DNA of 64,000 bases, taken from positions 5,658,559-5,722,558 of the forward strand of contig SDUX01000004.1 of NCBI GenBank assembly GCA_008729055.1, read 5' to 3'. Below the pieces are notes generated by a model. That model was given only the letters and a program-made list of their open reading frames with translations. It was not told the origin of the DNA and made no database searches. This document shows, piece by piece, positions 52,016-62,630 of this stretch. The first letter of the stretch is position 1; each line of letters opens with the position of its first letter. Both the position numbers and the translations under genes were made by a program. This DNA is from Pyropia haitanensis (taxonomy: Eukaryota; Rhodophyta; Bangiophyceae; Bangiales; Bangiaceae).

Positions 52016-52596
52016 GGTGCGCGACAAGGCCGTCAAGCGAAAAGGTGCGCGGACGGCTGCACCAGCAGAGGTGCGACTACCGAGACGCGCGGCCACGGCG
52101 TGACGCACGCCAAGCCAGGATCAGGCCCGCGTGGATAAGGCGGGCGAATCCAACGTCCGCAGCGCCCACGTGCGACACACCGGCCGACCGGCCGACACAG
52201 CCAACGCCGCTCTCAAAAATAGACTAGTGCGCCGACCGGCGACCACCATGGACAGGGTGGTGTGCGCTGTTGGTGTCAGCACCGTTGACGCATCCAGAAA
52301 TGACTCACATCTGGCTCCGGTGAGAGCAGAAATGGATGATACTCAGGTCATTCAATCACCTCGCAAGTTCATGGTTTACTTACACTGCAGAGGCCACACA
52401 AGAAAAACCTCGCCGCTGCGCAGCTGCGTGTGGTGGTACTTCGCTGCTGTGCTTCCGCTGCTGTGACCCCACGAGCTCTTTCGTTCTGCCCTCCTCGATT
52501 GTCATCCTGCTGCCGCTGGCGTCGCACCCACCGCGGTCGACCCGCACGTAACGTCTGCTCCCAAACCAATGTGTCGCTGACGCGGCGGCCGTTACC
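52016..52596. promoter_or_regulatory. Shared divergent promoter region of BiP and leucyl aminopeptidase
   Basis: 581 bp separate the two start codons. A CACGTG box lies in CCCACGTGCGAC near 52168. The part next to the aminopeptidase ATG is CT-rich. No TATA box is evident. ER-stress-type elements (CCAAT-N9-CCACG) were looked for and not found as such. Confidence 0.4.
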
Positions 52597-55500
52597 ATGG
52601 CTCCCCCCCTGCGCGTCGCACCCCTGGCGATGGGTGTGGCGGTGCTGTTGACCGTCCTGGTGGCTGTGACATTTGCCACGGCCGTTGCGTGGGACGGGCC
52701 TACCGCGGGTGGTGACGCTTTTGCCACTTGTGCGGCGCCAGCGGGCGCCTTTCCCGCCGCGGCTGATGGCGCTTCTCCACCGCAGCCGGCCTCTGGCGGC
52801 GAGTGCGGGTGCAGCAAGGGACTACGCAAGCCCCTGCCGCCGTGGGAACGCGCATCATTGGCCTCGCCGTCACTAGCAAAAAGGGATAGCTTGACCGCCG
52901 CCACAGCGGCCAGCGGGGTAACGGCTCCCGCAACGGATGCTGTGCCTGGCTGCGCCCACTGCGCAGCGGCTGCTGCGGCGGGCGGTAAGGGAGGTAGCTG
53001 TGCGTGCCCCCACTGCGCGGCAGCGGCAGCGGTGGGTGGTCCGGGGAATAGATGTGCCTGCCCCCACTGCGCGTCAGCAGCTGGGAAAGTTGGCAAGTGT
53101 GGTTGTGGGTGCCCCCGCTGCGTCGCGGTGGCGGCGCCCAACGACACCAAGGCAGGTGGCTGCGGCTGCCCGCAGTGTGTGGCGGCAGCCGGGATGGCTC
53201 GTGGCGGCTGCAAGTGCGCGCGTTGTGCCGCTGCGGCGACAGCGGGCGGCAAGCCAGGCGCCTGTACCTGTCCCGATTGTGTGGCGGCCGCCGCGGCTGC
53301 CACGTCGGGTGCACATGCCGCTGGCTGTGGCTGCGTAGCCGCCGCGGTTGCGGGTGGTGAAAAGGCGGAAACGGGCGCCGCTTGTGGGTGCCCTCACTGT
53401 GCTGCAGCAGGCGTGCTTGCTGGCGGTGGCAGTGTGTGCGACGGCTGCAACCATCCTGGCTGCCCCTGTCGTGCGGCGGCTGCGGCAAGGGTGGCGTCCT
53501 CGGGAGCGAGTACCCCTGCTGCTGCCGGCACGTCTTCTGACGCGACGTCAAGCGCCGCTGAGGTGATCCCGGCTGCTAGTTGTGGGTGCTCTCGCTGTGG
53601 AGCGTCTGGCATTGCACGAGGCAGCAGCGGCAGGTGCAGCGGGTGTGACCACGCCGATTGCCCCTGCCGCCGCGCGACGGTGGCTCGCCTGTCCGACCCC
53701 GTGGGCCACCTGACGCCCCCACCCCCTGCTGTGACCCTGACGCCTACCGAACTAGACGGCGACTGGGCGGTAGACCTGCTCGTGGTGGGCGTCCCGGCGT
53801 CTGGAGGATCAGCGGCGGCAGCGGGCGTCGGCGGCGGGCGCGGCGGTCGACCGCGGGCGCTGCGCCTGCCTGCTGCGCTTGAGTCTCTCGACACGCGCTT
53901 GGGTGGCGCTCTGGCCGCTGCTCTCGGCTCATCGTCCAGTTTTCGTGGCACGGCTGGCACACAGTCGCCCACGCTACTGCTGCCGGCAGGTGGGCCGGTG
54001 TTAGCAGCAGTCTTTGTGGGGCTCGGGCCGCCCGCGCCCTCTGGCTGTACCGGCTGCGCTGCCCCGCCCATGGGAATGGCCCGGCTGGTTGGAGAGGCTG
54101 CCGCCACGGCTGCGGCGACCTTGGATGCTTCGGTTGTTGGCGTGTGGGTCCCGGACATGGCTACAGCAGCGGCGGGAGTGGCGACGGGCGTCACGGCGGG
54201 GGCGTGGGTGGACCGGCGCTTCAAAGGGGGCGCCCGAGCCGCCTCTGGCGCTGCCAATGCTGATGCCGCCGCTGACGTCGACGCTTCCGCCGACGCTGAC
54301 AATGCCTCGCCACGTGAGGTGTTACTACTAGGCGCGCCGTCGGGAGAGGCTGCAACTGCTGTCGCTCACCGTTCCGCCGCTATTGGCCGCGGTGTGGTGC
54401 TCGCCCGGCAGCTGGTCGAGGGCCCGGCCAATGTAGTGACGCCCGCGGTGCTTGCGGGCGTAGCGGCAAACATTTCAGCAATGGGGGATGGCTGGCGGCT
54501 GGTCGTCCTGGACGCCGAGGGCGCCTCATCGGCGGGCATGGGCGCGTTTGCGGCGGTGGCGGCAGGGGGGGGGGCGCCCTCGCGCTTCATCCACCTGGCG
54601 TGGACGCCACCTGGGGGGGCTGAGGGGGGGCGCGCTGTCGCTCTGGTTGGCAAGGGTATCACGTACGACAGTGGTGGTTACAACCTCAAGGTGGGGGCAG
54701 CCAGTATGATTGACAAGATGAAGGTAGGGGCGGCTGGGGGTATATGATGGGTTGATTGATGGCGGTGGCGACGCTGTCTCTCGTGTCGAACGGTGTGTCC
54801 ACGCACTCGCGACTAAGTAGGCATGGCGGCGCTGTGGCGGAATGCTGTCTTGGCTTTTTCTCTCTCTTTGGGTGCCCCCCCACTTTTCCTCGTACTTTGT
54901 TTCCGGCCGCACCCTCTTCCACACTAGTTTGACATGGCCGGCGCTGCAGCAGTGCTGGGTGCTGCTCGGGCGCTGGCCGAGACGCGGCCGCCTGTAGAAG
55001 TTCACGTGGTCATGGCAGCGTGCGAGAATCTGATCTCCGACACGGCAGTGCGGCCTGGCGACATTGTAACCGCATCCAACGGACAGACAATCGAGGTGGC
55101 CAACACGGACGCAGGTACGTGGCGACTCGAGGCAGGTGGATGGGGTGGTCTTGCTGCGACCGTCAGCCGGTGTGCACGTGGAGCGATGTGTGTTGAGAGC
55201 TGTCCCCTATCGGCCGGCTGTGAGGCCGCTGCGAGCATGCTCTGGAGTTGCAACAGGTAGGGCCTCTGGACAGCCGTGGCGTTTGGATGTTTTGTGTTGG
55301 AGGTGGTGGAAGCGCGCGTCACGGGCGCGGCTGCACTGTGAGGGTTCTCCGTGATGCCAAAAACTAACCCTTGTTTGCCTCGGGCGAATCAACACTAATT
55401 TCTTTCGGCCGACGAAGAAGGACGGTTGACGTTGGCCGACGCTCTCGCGTACGCGGCCGACCTCTCCGGTGTCGACCACATTGTGGAGCTGTCCACCCTC

Positions 55501-55905
55501 ACGGGAGCGGCGACAGCTGCGCTTGGCAAGTCTATCGGTGCTCTCCTCACCCCCGACGACACTCTGGCCGAATCGTTGCAGGCATCTGCATCCGCAGCCG
55601 GGGAACCCCTGTGGCGCCTTCCTCTCTACACGCCCTATACAGCTTCATTGGACAGCCCGCTGGCCGATGTGAGCAATCTGGGTTCCAAGGGCGGCGTCGG
55701 CGCCGGGGCAGTCACGGCGGGTCTTTTCCTCGGCCACTTTGTGAGGCCTGGTATTGCATGGGCGCACGTCGACATTGCTGGGCCAGCGGCGGCGTGGGAC
55801 CGTGGGAGTGGCGCGGGGGCAACGGGATATGGCGTGGCCACACTGGTGCACTGGGTGCATACGCATGGGGCGACGGACAACGGTGGGGTGGAGAGGTCGG
55901 GTTGA
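52597..55905 (+). CDS. LAP: Predicted secreted leucyl aminopeptidase (M17) with a Cys-rich CxCPxC-repeat N-terminal domain
   Basis: The structure is join(52597..54723, 54928..55114, 55418..55905), 933 residues. The N-terminus is a signal peptide or anchor (residues about 10-31). Residues 70-360 hold about twelve Cys clusters. Most are CxCPxC followed by short Ala/Gly linkers (for example 135-140, 153-158, 189-194, 223-228, 263-268), plus two longer CxGCxHxxCPC clusters (281-291, 347-357). Then come the M17 N-terminal domain and a plant-type catalytic domain. K686 and D691 lie in [12 protein letters not shown]698 follows, D711 lies in [14 protein letters not shown], and the NTDAEGRL motif supplies D770, E772 and the catalytic R774. 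All metal ligands and the bicarbonate-binding Arg are present. It should form a two-metal (Zn/Mn) hexameric exopeptidase. The Cys array is not a feature of known M17 enzymes. Metal storage, disulfide cross-linking or wall anchoring are possible roles (inference). Confidence 0.93.
54724..54927 (+). other. Intron 1 of the leucyl aminopeptidase gene
   Basis: It is 204 bp, phase 0, with donor AAG|GTAGGG and acceptor CACTAG. It splits the catalytic motif between KMK and FDMAGAA. Joining gives the plant-type MKFDMxGxA sequence. Confidence 0.92.
55115..55417 (+). other. Intron 2 of the leucyl aminopeptidase gene
   Basis: It is 303 bp, phase 1, with donor GCAG|GTACGT and acceptor CGACGAAG|AA. Splicing builds the Glu codon of the invariant NTDAEGR motif, which fixes both ends. 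Confidence 0.9.
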
Positions 55906-56112
55906 CGGGCGGGCGCTTGTTGGATGTAGGATTGCGCGCATTGCACAGCTACAAAGATCAATACAAGAGGACACCACGGTTCCAGCTGTGCTGCTCACTT
56001 CGCCTGTTCCGCTGGGTTGCTTGGAACCAGTGATGCGAACGTTTCCATAAAACGGATATCATACTTTAGATAAATACCTGTCAAGATGTCACATGTCAAC
56101 ATCGGGAGGTTG
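55906..56112. other. Spacer between aminopeptidase and tRNA gene
   Basis: A 3' flank of about 200 bp with an AT-rich patch at 56040-56090. It is the upstream region of the tRNA; pol III signals are internal. Confidence 0.4.
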
Positions 56113-56184
56113 GGTTGAGTAGCTCAGTGGTAGAGCGAGCGGCTGCAGTCCGCTAGGTCATCGGTTCAAACCCGGTCTCAACCT
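56113..56184 (+). tRNA. tRNA-Cys: tRNA-Cys (anticodon GCA)
   Basis: The full cloverleaf can be drawn. The acceptor stem GGTTGAG pairs with CTCAACC, and the discriminator is T at 56184. The D stem is GCTC/GAGC. The anticodon stem AGCGG/CCGCT encloses the loop CTGCAGT with anticodon GCA at 56145-56147. The T stem ATCGG/CCGGT encloses TTCAAAC. The internal promoters are the A box TAGCTCAGTGGTAGA and the B box GGTTCAAACC. CCA is not encoded, there is no intron, and all stems pair fully apart from one G-U. Confidence 0.96.
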
Positions 56185-57881
56185 CGCTGCATCTTTTTGC
56201 GAAGAAATAGGAAAAGGTACTTTCTCCATGCATGATCAGTGCGTGCTGCGTCAACTTCGTCATCTCGTCGCGAAGAGAGGACGCGACGGCGTCGCGAAGG
56301 AGATTGGGCCCCTGCGTGGACGACGAGGTTGCCGTAGACGGGGCATCGTGTTGCGTGAGTGAGGAGACGGGCTGATGGGATGCAAATGGAAACAGGTCTC
56401 GCCCCTGCCGAGGGTACTCCTGCGTCGGTAAGCGACACTCCCCCTTTGCTCGGCGCCCCTCCACCCGCAGACTGGTGCGCGCGCGATGCACGTCGGACGT
56501 GGCGGCGGCGGCACGGCGCAGCAGTTGGTTTTGTGAGAAGGCCCTGACAATTTTATGAGAGCTGGTCTGCGCTGATCTGGACCTGGTGTTGAACCGGCTG
56601 CGCGCTCTTCTTCATGTGTGAGAGCAGAGACGGCACCGCCCCCGCTGACACCCACCACCGTCCCGCCGCGCGCCCGCCGTCGGTGCGGCTCTGCCGGCTG
56701 GGCGGGTACCCCCCCCCCCCCCGTCTTGTACATCCGCGGAGCCGAGGTGGAATACCTCGCCCGCCACCCCTGTAGGCCGCAACGGCCCCCCCCCCCCCCC
56801 CCCCACCGAACGCCCGGCGTTTGTGTCGACCCCCTCCTTCCTCCCCCTCTCTCGCCTCCCGCCACTCCCGGCTGCCGCGGGCGCCCCCCCCCGGTAGGGG
56901 TGGTGGCCAGGTGGGCGTCGCCGCAAGGCGCTGACCCCGCCTCCATCCAGCCGGGCGACCTCACCCCCCTACCTCGCCGCCCGCTCCCCTGTGCCGTTTT
57001 GTTTCGTCCGCGGCACGCCGCGCTGGCGCCGGCGCGTCGCGGGTGGGAGCGCCGTGGCTCTCGCCGTCGTGGCCAGCACGGTTGGCGCTGGGTGGCGCCC
57101 GCCGCCGGCCGTTCGCGAGGGGCGGGGTTGGGGGGAGAGGGGTGTGCCAGCGCACAGCTACTTTTTTTTTTTCTGTTCTTGTCAGGCGCCCGGCCCATCC
57201 CGCGTGCGGCGGGCGTGTACGAGTGGTAGGCCCACCGGGCACCTTGTCATGAGCTCACGGCGGGTGCGTGCGTCAACGCCAGGCAGACGTTGACGCCGCG
57301 TCGAGGCGCCGCGGGGGGCCCTGACAAAATCGGGATCCGCGCGGTCGGCGGCCCGTCCCCGCCGGCCCGCGCGGGGGGACACGCGCGCGGCACCGCCGTG
57401 ACGGGCGCGGGCCGCGGTCGCGCCCCTGCCGCGGCTGTGCGTGCAGAGCGGGGCTGGCGGCTCGCCTGGCGGGGTTGGGGGTGCGCGGCACCGGCGGGGG
57501 CACGCCGTCCCGCGGCGCGGGCGCCGCCAACCGCGCCAGACAGCAGCGTGTCCTCGGCGTCCCGGTCGGCACAGAGCGAATAATGGGGGGGGTGCTGCGA
57601 CCGCCGTTCCGTGCCGCGCAGCGGTACAGGAAGACGGCCACGCGGGCGTGCTCGCCGCTAGCGGGGGCGGGGGGGTTCCGCCTGAACGCCGCGTGGAGGT
57701 GCAGCCTCAAGTACGGACGATCGCGGCACGGTGTGAGCGCAGGACGCCCGACCCTCCGCGTGCTGCAACCACGTGCGTCATCACGGCCGCCCGCGCCCCC
57801 CTCCGTGCTTTCAAGTCCACAACCGACGACGGACGGCCTGCTGCGGGCCCAAGTGCGGTCCCGTCTCGGTAGGTGCGGCTC
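56185..57881. other. Intergenic, no confident gene
   Basis: A C run at 56790-56802 and one at 56707-56720, and a T10 run near 57163. Overlapping GC-rich frames occur on both strands. A plus-strand stretch at about 57580-57780 looks mildly coding and could be an upstream exon of the next gene. Confidence 0.35.
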
Positions 57882-59276
57882 ATGGGTCAACACCCCGCAG
57901 GGCGGTGGTTGCTTCGGATGATTGGGGCGGTGGGGGTGGTGGCGGCGGCTGCCGCCGTCACTGCCGCTACCATTCACACCCCGGCAACGGCGGGGATGGC
58001 GTCAGCGGCAGCGACGGCGGTGTCATCCCCGCCGCTGTCCCCCTCGGCCGGGGAGACCGCCGCAGTGCTGTCACTGGCGGCGCGTGTCCTGGACGTGCTC
58101 TCCATTGGCGACACCACGTACAATCTGGTGTGGCAGACCAACGGGTCGACGTGCCCAAAGACCTTTTCGATGGGCGGCGGCGCCCCCATTGCGGGCGTGC
58201 CGTCGGCGACGGCCCGGATGTTCGCCGGCGAGACCATCAGCGAAGGTGGCAACGAGTGCGTCAATGGGGGTCTCTTGGCCGTCCCAAGCGACACGTTCCG
58301 ATCCGAACGTACGATGGCTCGGCTGGGCGAGTCTGGCGTCGCGGACCGCCTCACCAGCAACGAGTGGTCGGCCAAGATCGTCGAGTGGGCGGCGGTCATC
58401 GGCCTGCGCGCAAACTCGTGGAAGTGCTCGGGCTTTGCCCGTTGGCCCGAGTCCACTGTTGCCTACTTTAGCGACGCGAGCTGGACGATCCGCAGCGCCA
58501 GCGGGTCCGCGACGACGCTGCCCGCGGGACAGCGGCACCTGCTCTTTGCCAACACCGTCAAGCTCTTTTGCATCATGAGCGCCCCGGCCGCCGTCCGCGC
58601 GACCGGCAGCGACGACACCCCCAAGGGCGTTGTCATTGGCGCCTCCCTCGCCGCTGTCGTGGCGGTTGCCGCCGCCGCTGCGACCGGGACGGTGGTGTGG
58701 CGGAGGCGCCGCCGCGCGGCGGCCGCCGCGGGCGGCGGCGCGGGCGGTCCTGGTCAGCACGGAGGGGACGGCGTCCCCCCTCCCCCGCGCCCCCCCGCTC
58801 CCAATCCACCCTCGTTCGCGCCCGGGGTAGACGCCTACCCGGGAACGAACGGACCGTGGGCGCCCTGGCAGCCCTCCCCCCAAGGGGCGCACCCTACCTT
58901 CCCCCCAGCGGCGGCAGTGCCCCCTACTTCGGGGAAGGAAGCATCCCCCAAAGTGGCGTCGGGCGGCTGGGCGCCGCCTCCGCAGTCGCTGGGTAGCTCC
59001 CTGACCATGACCCCGCCAGGCGTCGGGTGGGACGCAGGCGCCATTGGGGGGGGTGCCCCCTCCGGTGGCGGCGGCGACGGCGGCTGGGGGGGGGACGCCG
59101 CCGGCCGCTGGGACGCGGGTCGCGGTAAAGGCGGGAAGGGCGGCGGCGGCGGCGGCGGCGGTGGTGGCACGGGTGGCGGTGACGACGACAAGCATGGCGG
59201 CGACGGCGGCGTCGGGTGGCCCGGCGAGCCCGTGACGCCGCCGCCCATGCCTCACGAGCTGCGCTCCGTGTGCTAA
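57882..59276 (+). CDS. Single-pass type I membrane protein with Pro/Gly-rich cytoplasmic tail
   Basis: The product is 464 residues from the ATG at 57882. An N-terminal signal peptide spans about residues 8-33 (LLRMIGAVGVVAAAAAVTAA). The ectodomain (about 34-245) is non-repetitive and has a few Cys, in NGSTCPK, NECVNGG, WKCSGF and LFCIMS, plus an NGS glycosylation sequon. A membrane helix at about 248-273 (GVVIGASLAAVVAVAAAAAT) is followed by a stop-transfer RRRRR. The 190-residue cytoplasmic tail is Pro-, then Gly-rich. It looks like a surface receptor-like or scaffold protein. No family is recognised. The conserved-looking ectodomain and classic topology make it a real gene. Confidence 0.72.
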   Translation: MGQHPAGRWLLRMIGAVGVVAAAAAVTAATIHTPATAGMASAAATAVSSPPLSPSAGETAAVLSLAARVLDVLSIGDTTYNLVWQTNGSTCPKTFSMGGGAPIAGVPSATARMFAGETISEGGNECVNGGLLAVPSDTFRSERTMARLGESGVADRLTSNEWSAKIVEWAAVIGLRANSWKCSGFARWPESTVAYFSDASWTIRSASGSATTLPAGQRHLLFANTVKLFCIMSAPAAVRATGSDDTPKGVVIGASLAAVVAVAAAAATGTVVWRRRRRAAAAAGGGAGGPGQHGGDGVPPPPRPPAPNPPSFAPGVDAYPGTNGPWAPWQPSPQGAHPTFPPAAAVPPTSGKEASPKVASGGWAPPPQSLGSSLTMTPPGVGWDAGAIGGGAPSGGGGDGGWGGDAAGRWDAGRGKGGKGGGGGGGGGGTGGGDDDKHGGDGGVGWPGEPVTPPPMPHELRSVC

Positions 59277-59563
59277 CCTGAGCATATACCGACGGATGGG
59301 AGCGGCCAGAGAAGGACGGGCGGCGCTCCTAGGTGTGATGCGGGGGGCGCGGCCAAGGACTGGGAGCGCGGGAGGCACCTTTGTCAGCCGCCCCACCGCA
59401 GGGGATGCCAAGCTGGGTAATGCTGCAGCAGAGGTGGGCGGGGGAAAGGCGGCTCGTGCGAGGTGGGAGGGCAACGGGAGTGAGGGTCACTTGAGATTGA
59501 TATTGATGCTATTTCTAACTTGTGCGATGTCGTCGCAGTCGATCAACACTGGGAAGCACGCAT
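59277..59563. other. 3' flank before the inverted-repeat nest
   Basis: No gene or repeat is seen. The composition becomes more balanced after 59.48 kb. Confidence 0.4.
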
Positions 59564-60050
59564 TAGAGAGCTTCGGCATGTGCGGCGTGGGTACCAAATA
59601 TGGGTAAATTGTGGGTTGGAGACCCACGTCGACGTACCCACATTTGTACCCACGTCGAGCTTCGGCACATACTCATATATCGATCGGGTCGTCGCGCGCG
59701 TTCCCGCGGTCGGCCCTACAGAAAAAAAACCGCTTATGGCATACCGCCGTTTTCCGCTCGTATTTAGGGCACGCAACTGCACATGTGAGTGCTGCGCCTG
59801 GGACTGACAGCCCATATCGCGTTGAGATGGGCCGCGGTGGTCGCCCGTACCCCTGGGCACTAGCCGCGCACGGACGCGTGATCAGCATTGTGCTGGTTCC
59901 CCGGAGGAAGGCAAACAGCGAGGTCCAGACGCGGCGAGCGGGCAAAGCGGCGGCGTGACGAGGACGCGTGGGGGGCGGAAGGGAGGGCGGGGGGGCAGGT
60001 CCAGGGGCCAAGAGCGAAAGCCAACGCGGACGGTCCTCGCCCGTGCCTCG

Positions 60051-60832
60051 GCGCAGTGGTGTCAAACCCGCGAACGTCGGGCCATCGTGCCGCGGCGTGC
60101 ACAGCCCCTGACGGGGCCTGTGAGAGGGGGGGGGGACCGACCCCGAGTGCACGCCGCGTGCGTCGATGGCACGAAATTTTGCACTCTGTGCACAGATTAT
60201 TGCACGCAGTGCACGCTGGAGCGCACGCCTTGGCACGCAGCAGTGCACGGACGGTTCGTGTTGCCAGATTATTTACTACGGCCCAATTCAACAAGTGTGG
60301 GTGGCCTGTGTACTGTGCTGGACCATAAGGCAAGGTCATTGGCGCTATCCTCGAAACCGTCACCGTCCGGCGGAATGAGGATGGATTTCTGAGAGTGAGG
60401 GCGTGCTTTGGGACAGCCCAACTACTGCCAATTGGGTTGTTTCGGGAATAGATCTGGGCCCGGCGTGCATCGGAGTGCACTGCTCCTTGCAAAGGCGTGC
60501 GCTCCACTGCGCATGGCCCGTGCCATCGCATGGCACGTAAAGCACAAAAACGTGCATCGTGTTGACGTCAGAGCGACTGAGGACGACGAGCATGGATTCC
60601 GATGACATACTGCAGGACGTGCTCATGCTCCAGTGCTCCCGTACGGCGGCTGGGAAAAAAAAGTGCTCCGGAACTCATGCCTCAAAAGTGTACGGCGCCG
60701 TGCGTCGGCGTGCCAAAAATTCGTGGTCTGAGACCCCTTGGAGTGAGGTTTTCACGCCGTTGCACGGCCGATTGCACGCCCAGAGGGCGAAAATTTGATC
60801 CGCGGACGTTCGCGGGTTTGACACCACTGCGC
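60051..60832 (-). mobile_element. 782-bp inverted-repeat element
   Basis: Perfect 28-bp terminal inverted repeats begin GCGCAGTGGTGTCAAACCCG (60051-60078 and 60805-60832). No intact gene is present. On the minus strand a Cys-rich peptide (ACTACNNLCTECKISC) resembles one in the related element at 40.6-41.3 kb. Confidence 0.65.
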
Positions 60833-61057
60833 GGAAGCAGCGCAGTGCCTGCTAAACCGTCTCAAAAAAAACCTGCTTTTTCGGTTGCGGTGCCCCTTGC
60901 GGGCTTGCGTCGGATCTTGCTTTCACGCAAGCCAGTCTGCGGGACAAGCAAGATTTTTCTGTGGAGTCTGCTTGTTCCGCAAGTCAGCCATTCTTGCGCG
61001 ACCCTTTGCGGAAATCTCCCACGCCGCGACGGTCAACGACCGTCGCAGCGTACCCAA

Positions 61058-61243
61058 TCAGAGACCAGGACGGAACAGGTGTTCGAAGCCCTGGGCCGTC
61101 CTGGCTACCTGGACCAGCGCCGGGTTCTCGCTCTGCCGCTGAGACAGTAGCTGCTCGTTTACCTGCAACAGCACCGCAGTCGAGCCGCACACCTCAAGGC
61201 GGAGTATTTCCACCTCCTGCCGCAGGCAATCAGGGTCCGGCTT
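61058..61243 (-). pseudogene. Coiled-coil remnant of a transposon-type gene
   Basis: A 61-codon frame between two in-frame stops reads CLRQEVEILRLEVCGSTAVL followed by LQVNEQLLSQRQ and ends before a TGA. The heptad pattern of Leu/Ile/Val is clear and the composition is protein-like. A TAG at 61244-61246 separates it from further open frame upstream. It lies downstream of, and on the same strand as, the Myb/SANT-like fragment at 61862-62104. That order, Myb-like domain then coiled coil, is typical of one class of transposon-associated proteins. Confidence 0.45.
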
Positions 61244-61705
61244 CTACGCCTCAGTGGATGCCGCTTCCATGGCGATACCTACCGTCGAGAGCGAGGGGGA
61301 AGCGGAGGCGTGCTGAGGGAAGGGGGAGGCGGGAGAGGGAGCTACTATCGGCTGAAGCGAAGTTGAAGGCGGGCACCATCCCCGCACAGCGCCACCGTTA
61401 CCAGTTACCACAGCCTGCAGTGGCTGCCGCTCCGCAGCGCCCCAAAAAGCCGTGATCACTGCGACCCCCACGGACGAGAACGGGGGGAGAGCGGACGGGC
61501 GTGGGGGAGTGAAGGTAAGGGGGCTACCTGCGGGCAGAGAAGCGGTTGAGCGGAGTGGAGGGGGGGGGGGGAGGAAGAGGGTGCCACCCCTTCGCGCTAC
61601 GCCATCCGCCCAAGCCGGGTCGTCAAGCGCCTCGTCAAGGCGTCTCCCTCGACGTCACTTTTCTTACCACCGGGCCCCGCAGAGTGCGGGAGATTTTCGC
61701 CGCAA

Positions 61706-62630
61706 TAGAGAGTTTTTACTGCGCGTCCGTGAGATCGTTTGTGAGAACGATTCAGCTGTAATGGGTTGTCAGCCACGGCGAGGCGAACCAAGCGTCACAC
61801 TGGTTTTTACAACGCGACCGTGAGATCTCTTTGTGAGAACTCCTTGGAATGAAGATTGCCTTCAATTTCTCCGCACGCTGGGCCCCCGCCGGCCCCACCC
61901 CTCATGGTTTTTACCAGATGTCTTGAACGCTGCCTGCGGGTGCTTGTTGAACGCGTCGGCTGCGTCCTCAAAGCGCTTGAGCCGCTGACCTCGGGGCGCG
62001 ACGTGAGCAGAGCTCGTTAAGATAGCCTTGAGCGCCAACACGTCTTGATCAGTTGACCATGCTCGGCGCTTGCCTTTGCTTGCAGGAGGAGTTGAGGTGG
62101 CCACGTCGCTAACGTCATTTCCGCTGCGGGAGGGAGATATGGAGACGGTGCAGGTGGGGACGGCTCTTGCGCGGCCGGCGCCGTGCGAAGCGTACCGGCA
62201 GATTCGTCATCGATGGTCGCCATATCGCAGGGGAAAAACGTGCGCGGGCCCGTGACAGCGCGACGGCAGGGCAGAGGGACTCGAAGCCTAGGCGCGGAGG
62301 GTAAGCGCTGCGTGGAGCACAGCAGGGTGCTGGCATGGACCGGCGCAGAAGAGCGCGGGACAGCGCCACAAGAGGCTGGCCCGGGGCGGCGCAGTCCACA
62401 GAGTAAGTGTACAACAAATGCCCTCTCAGGCGACACGTGTGCAACTTAGGGCAGTCTAAGAGATCTCACAAATACTCTCGGTCCGTGACAACTCACGCCG
62501 TTCTTGTCACGGACTCATCTCACGTGAGATCTCTGTGAGATCGTTTTGGAGGTAGTAGCCCCCTTTCTGTAAAGAATTTGGTGCCACGTTGTCACAAACG
62601 ATCTCACGGACGGGTTGTAAAAACTCTCTA
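61706..62630. mobile_element. 925-bp inverted-repeat unit nested in the 60.8-63.0 kb element
   Basis: The ends share GAGAGTTTTTAC and, a few bases further, GTCCGTGAGATCGTTTGTGA (61706-61746, inverted at 62590-62630). Both are flanked by TA within TAGAGAG, the same first bases as the outer element. Further GTGAGATCT words occur near 61820, 62470 and 62525. Confidence 0.55.
61862..62104 (-). pseudogene. Myb/SANT-like DNA-binding domain fragment
   Basis: The frame contains KGKRRAWSTDQDVLALKAIL followed by TSSAHVAPRGQRLKRFEDAA and an incomplete end. This is the pattern of Myb/SANT-like domains of transposon-associated proteins (W-x-x-x-x-D, LLK-like helix, AH-x-A-P-x-G-x-x-x-x-x-F/W). The frame has no ATG nearby. 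An overlapping frame from an ATG at about 62230 supplies a plausible N-terminus but needs a frameshift to reach it, so the gene is probably broken. It is truncated in the domain's last helix. Confidence 0.45.

Noticed and set aside
56260..57198. 312-codon minus-strand frame downstream of the tRNA
   Set aside because: It is made of Arg/Gly/Pro-rich sequence across C and G runs with no domain or leader, and competing frames exist on the other strand.
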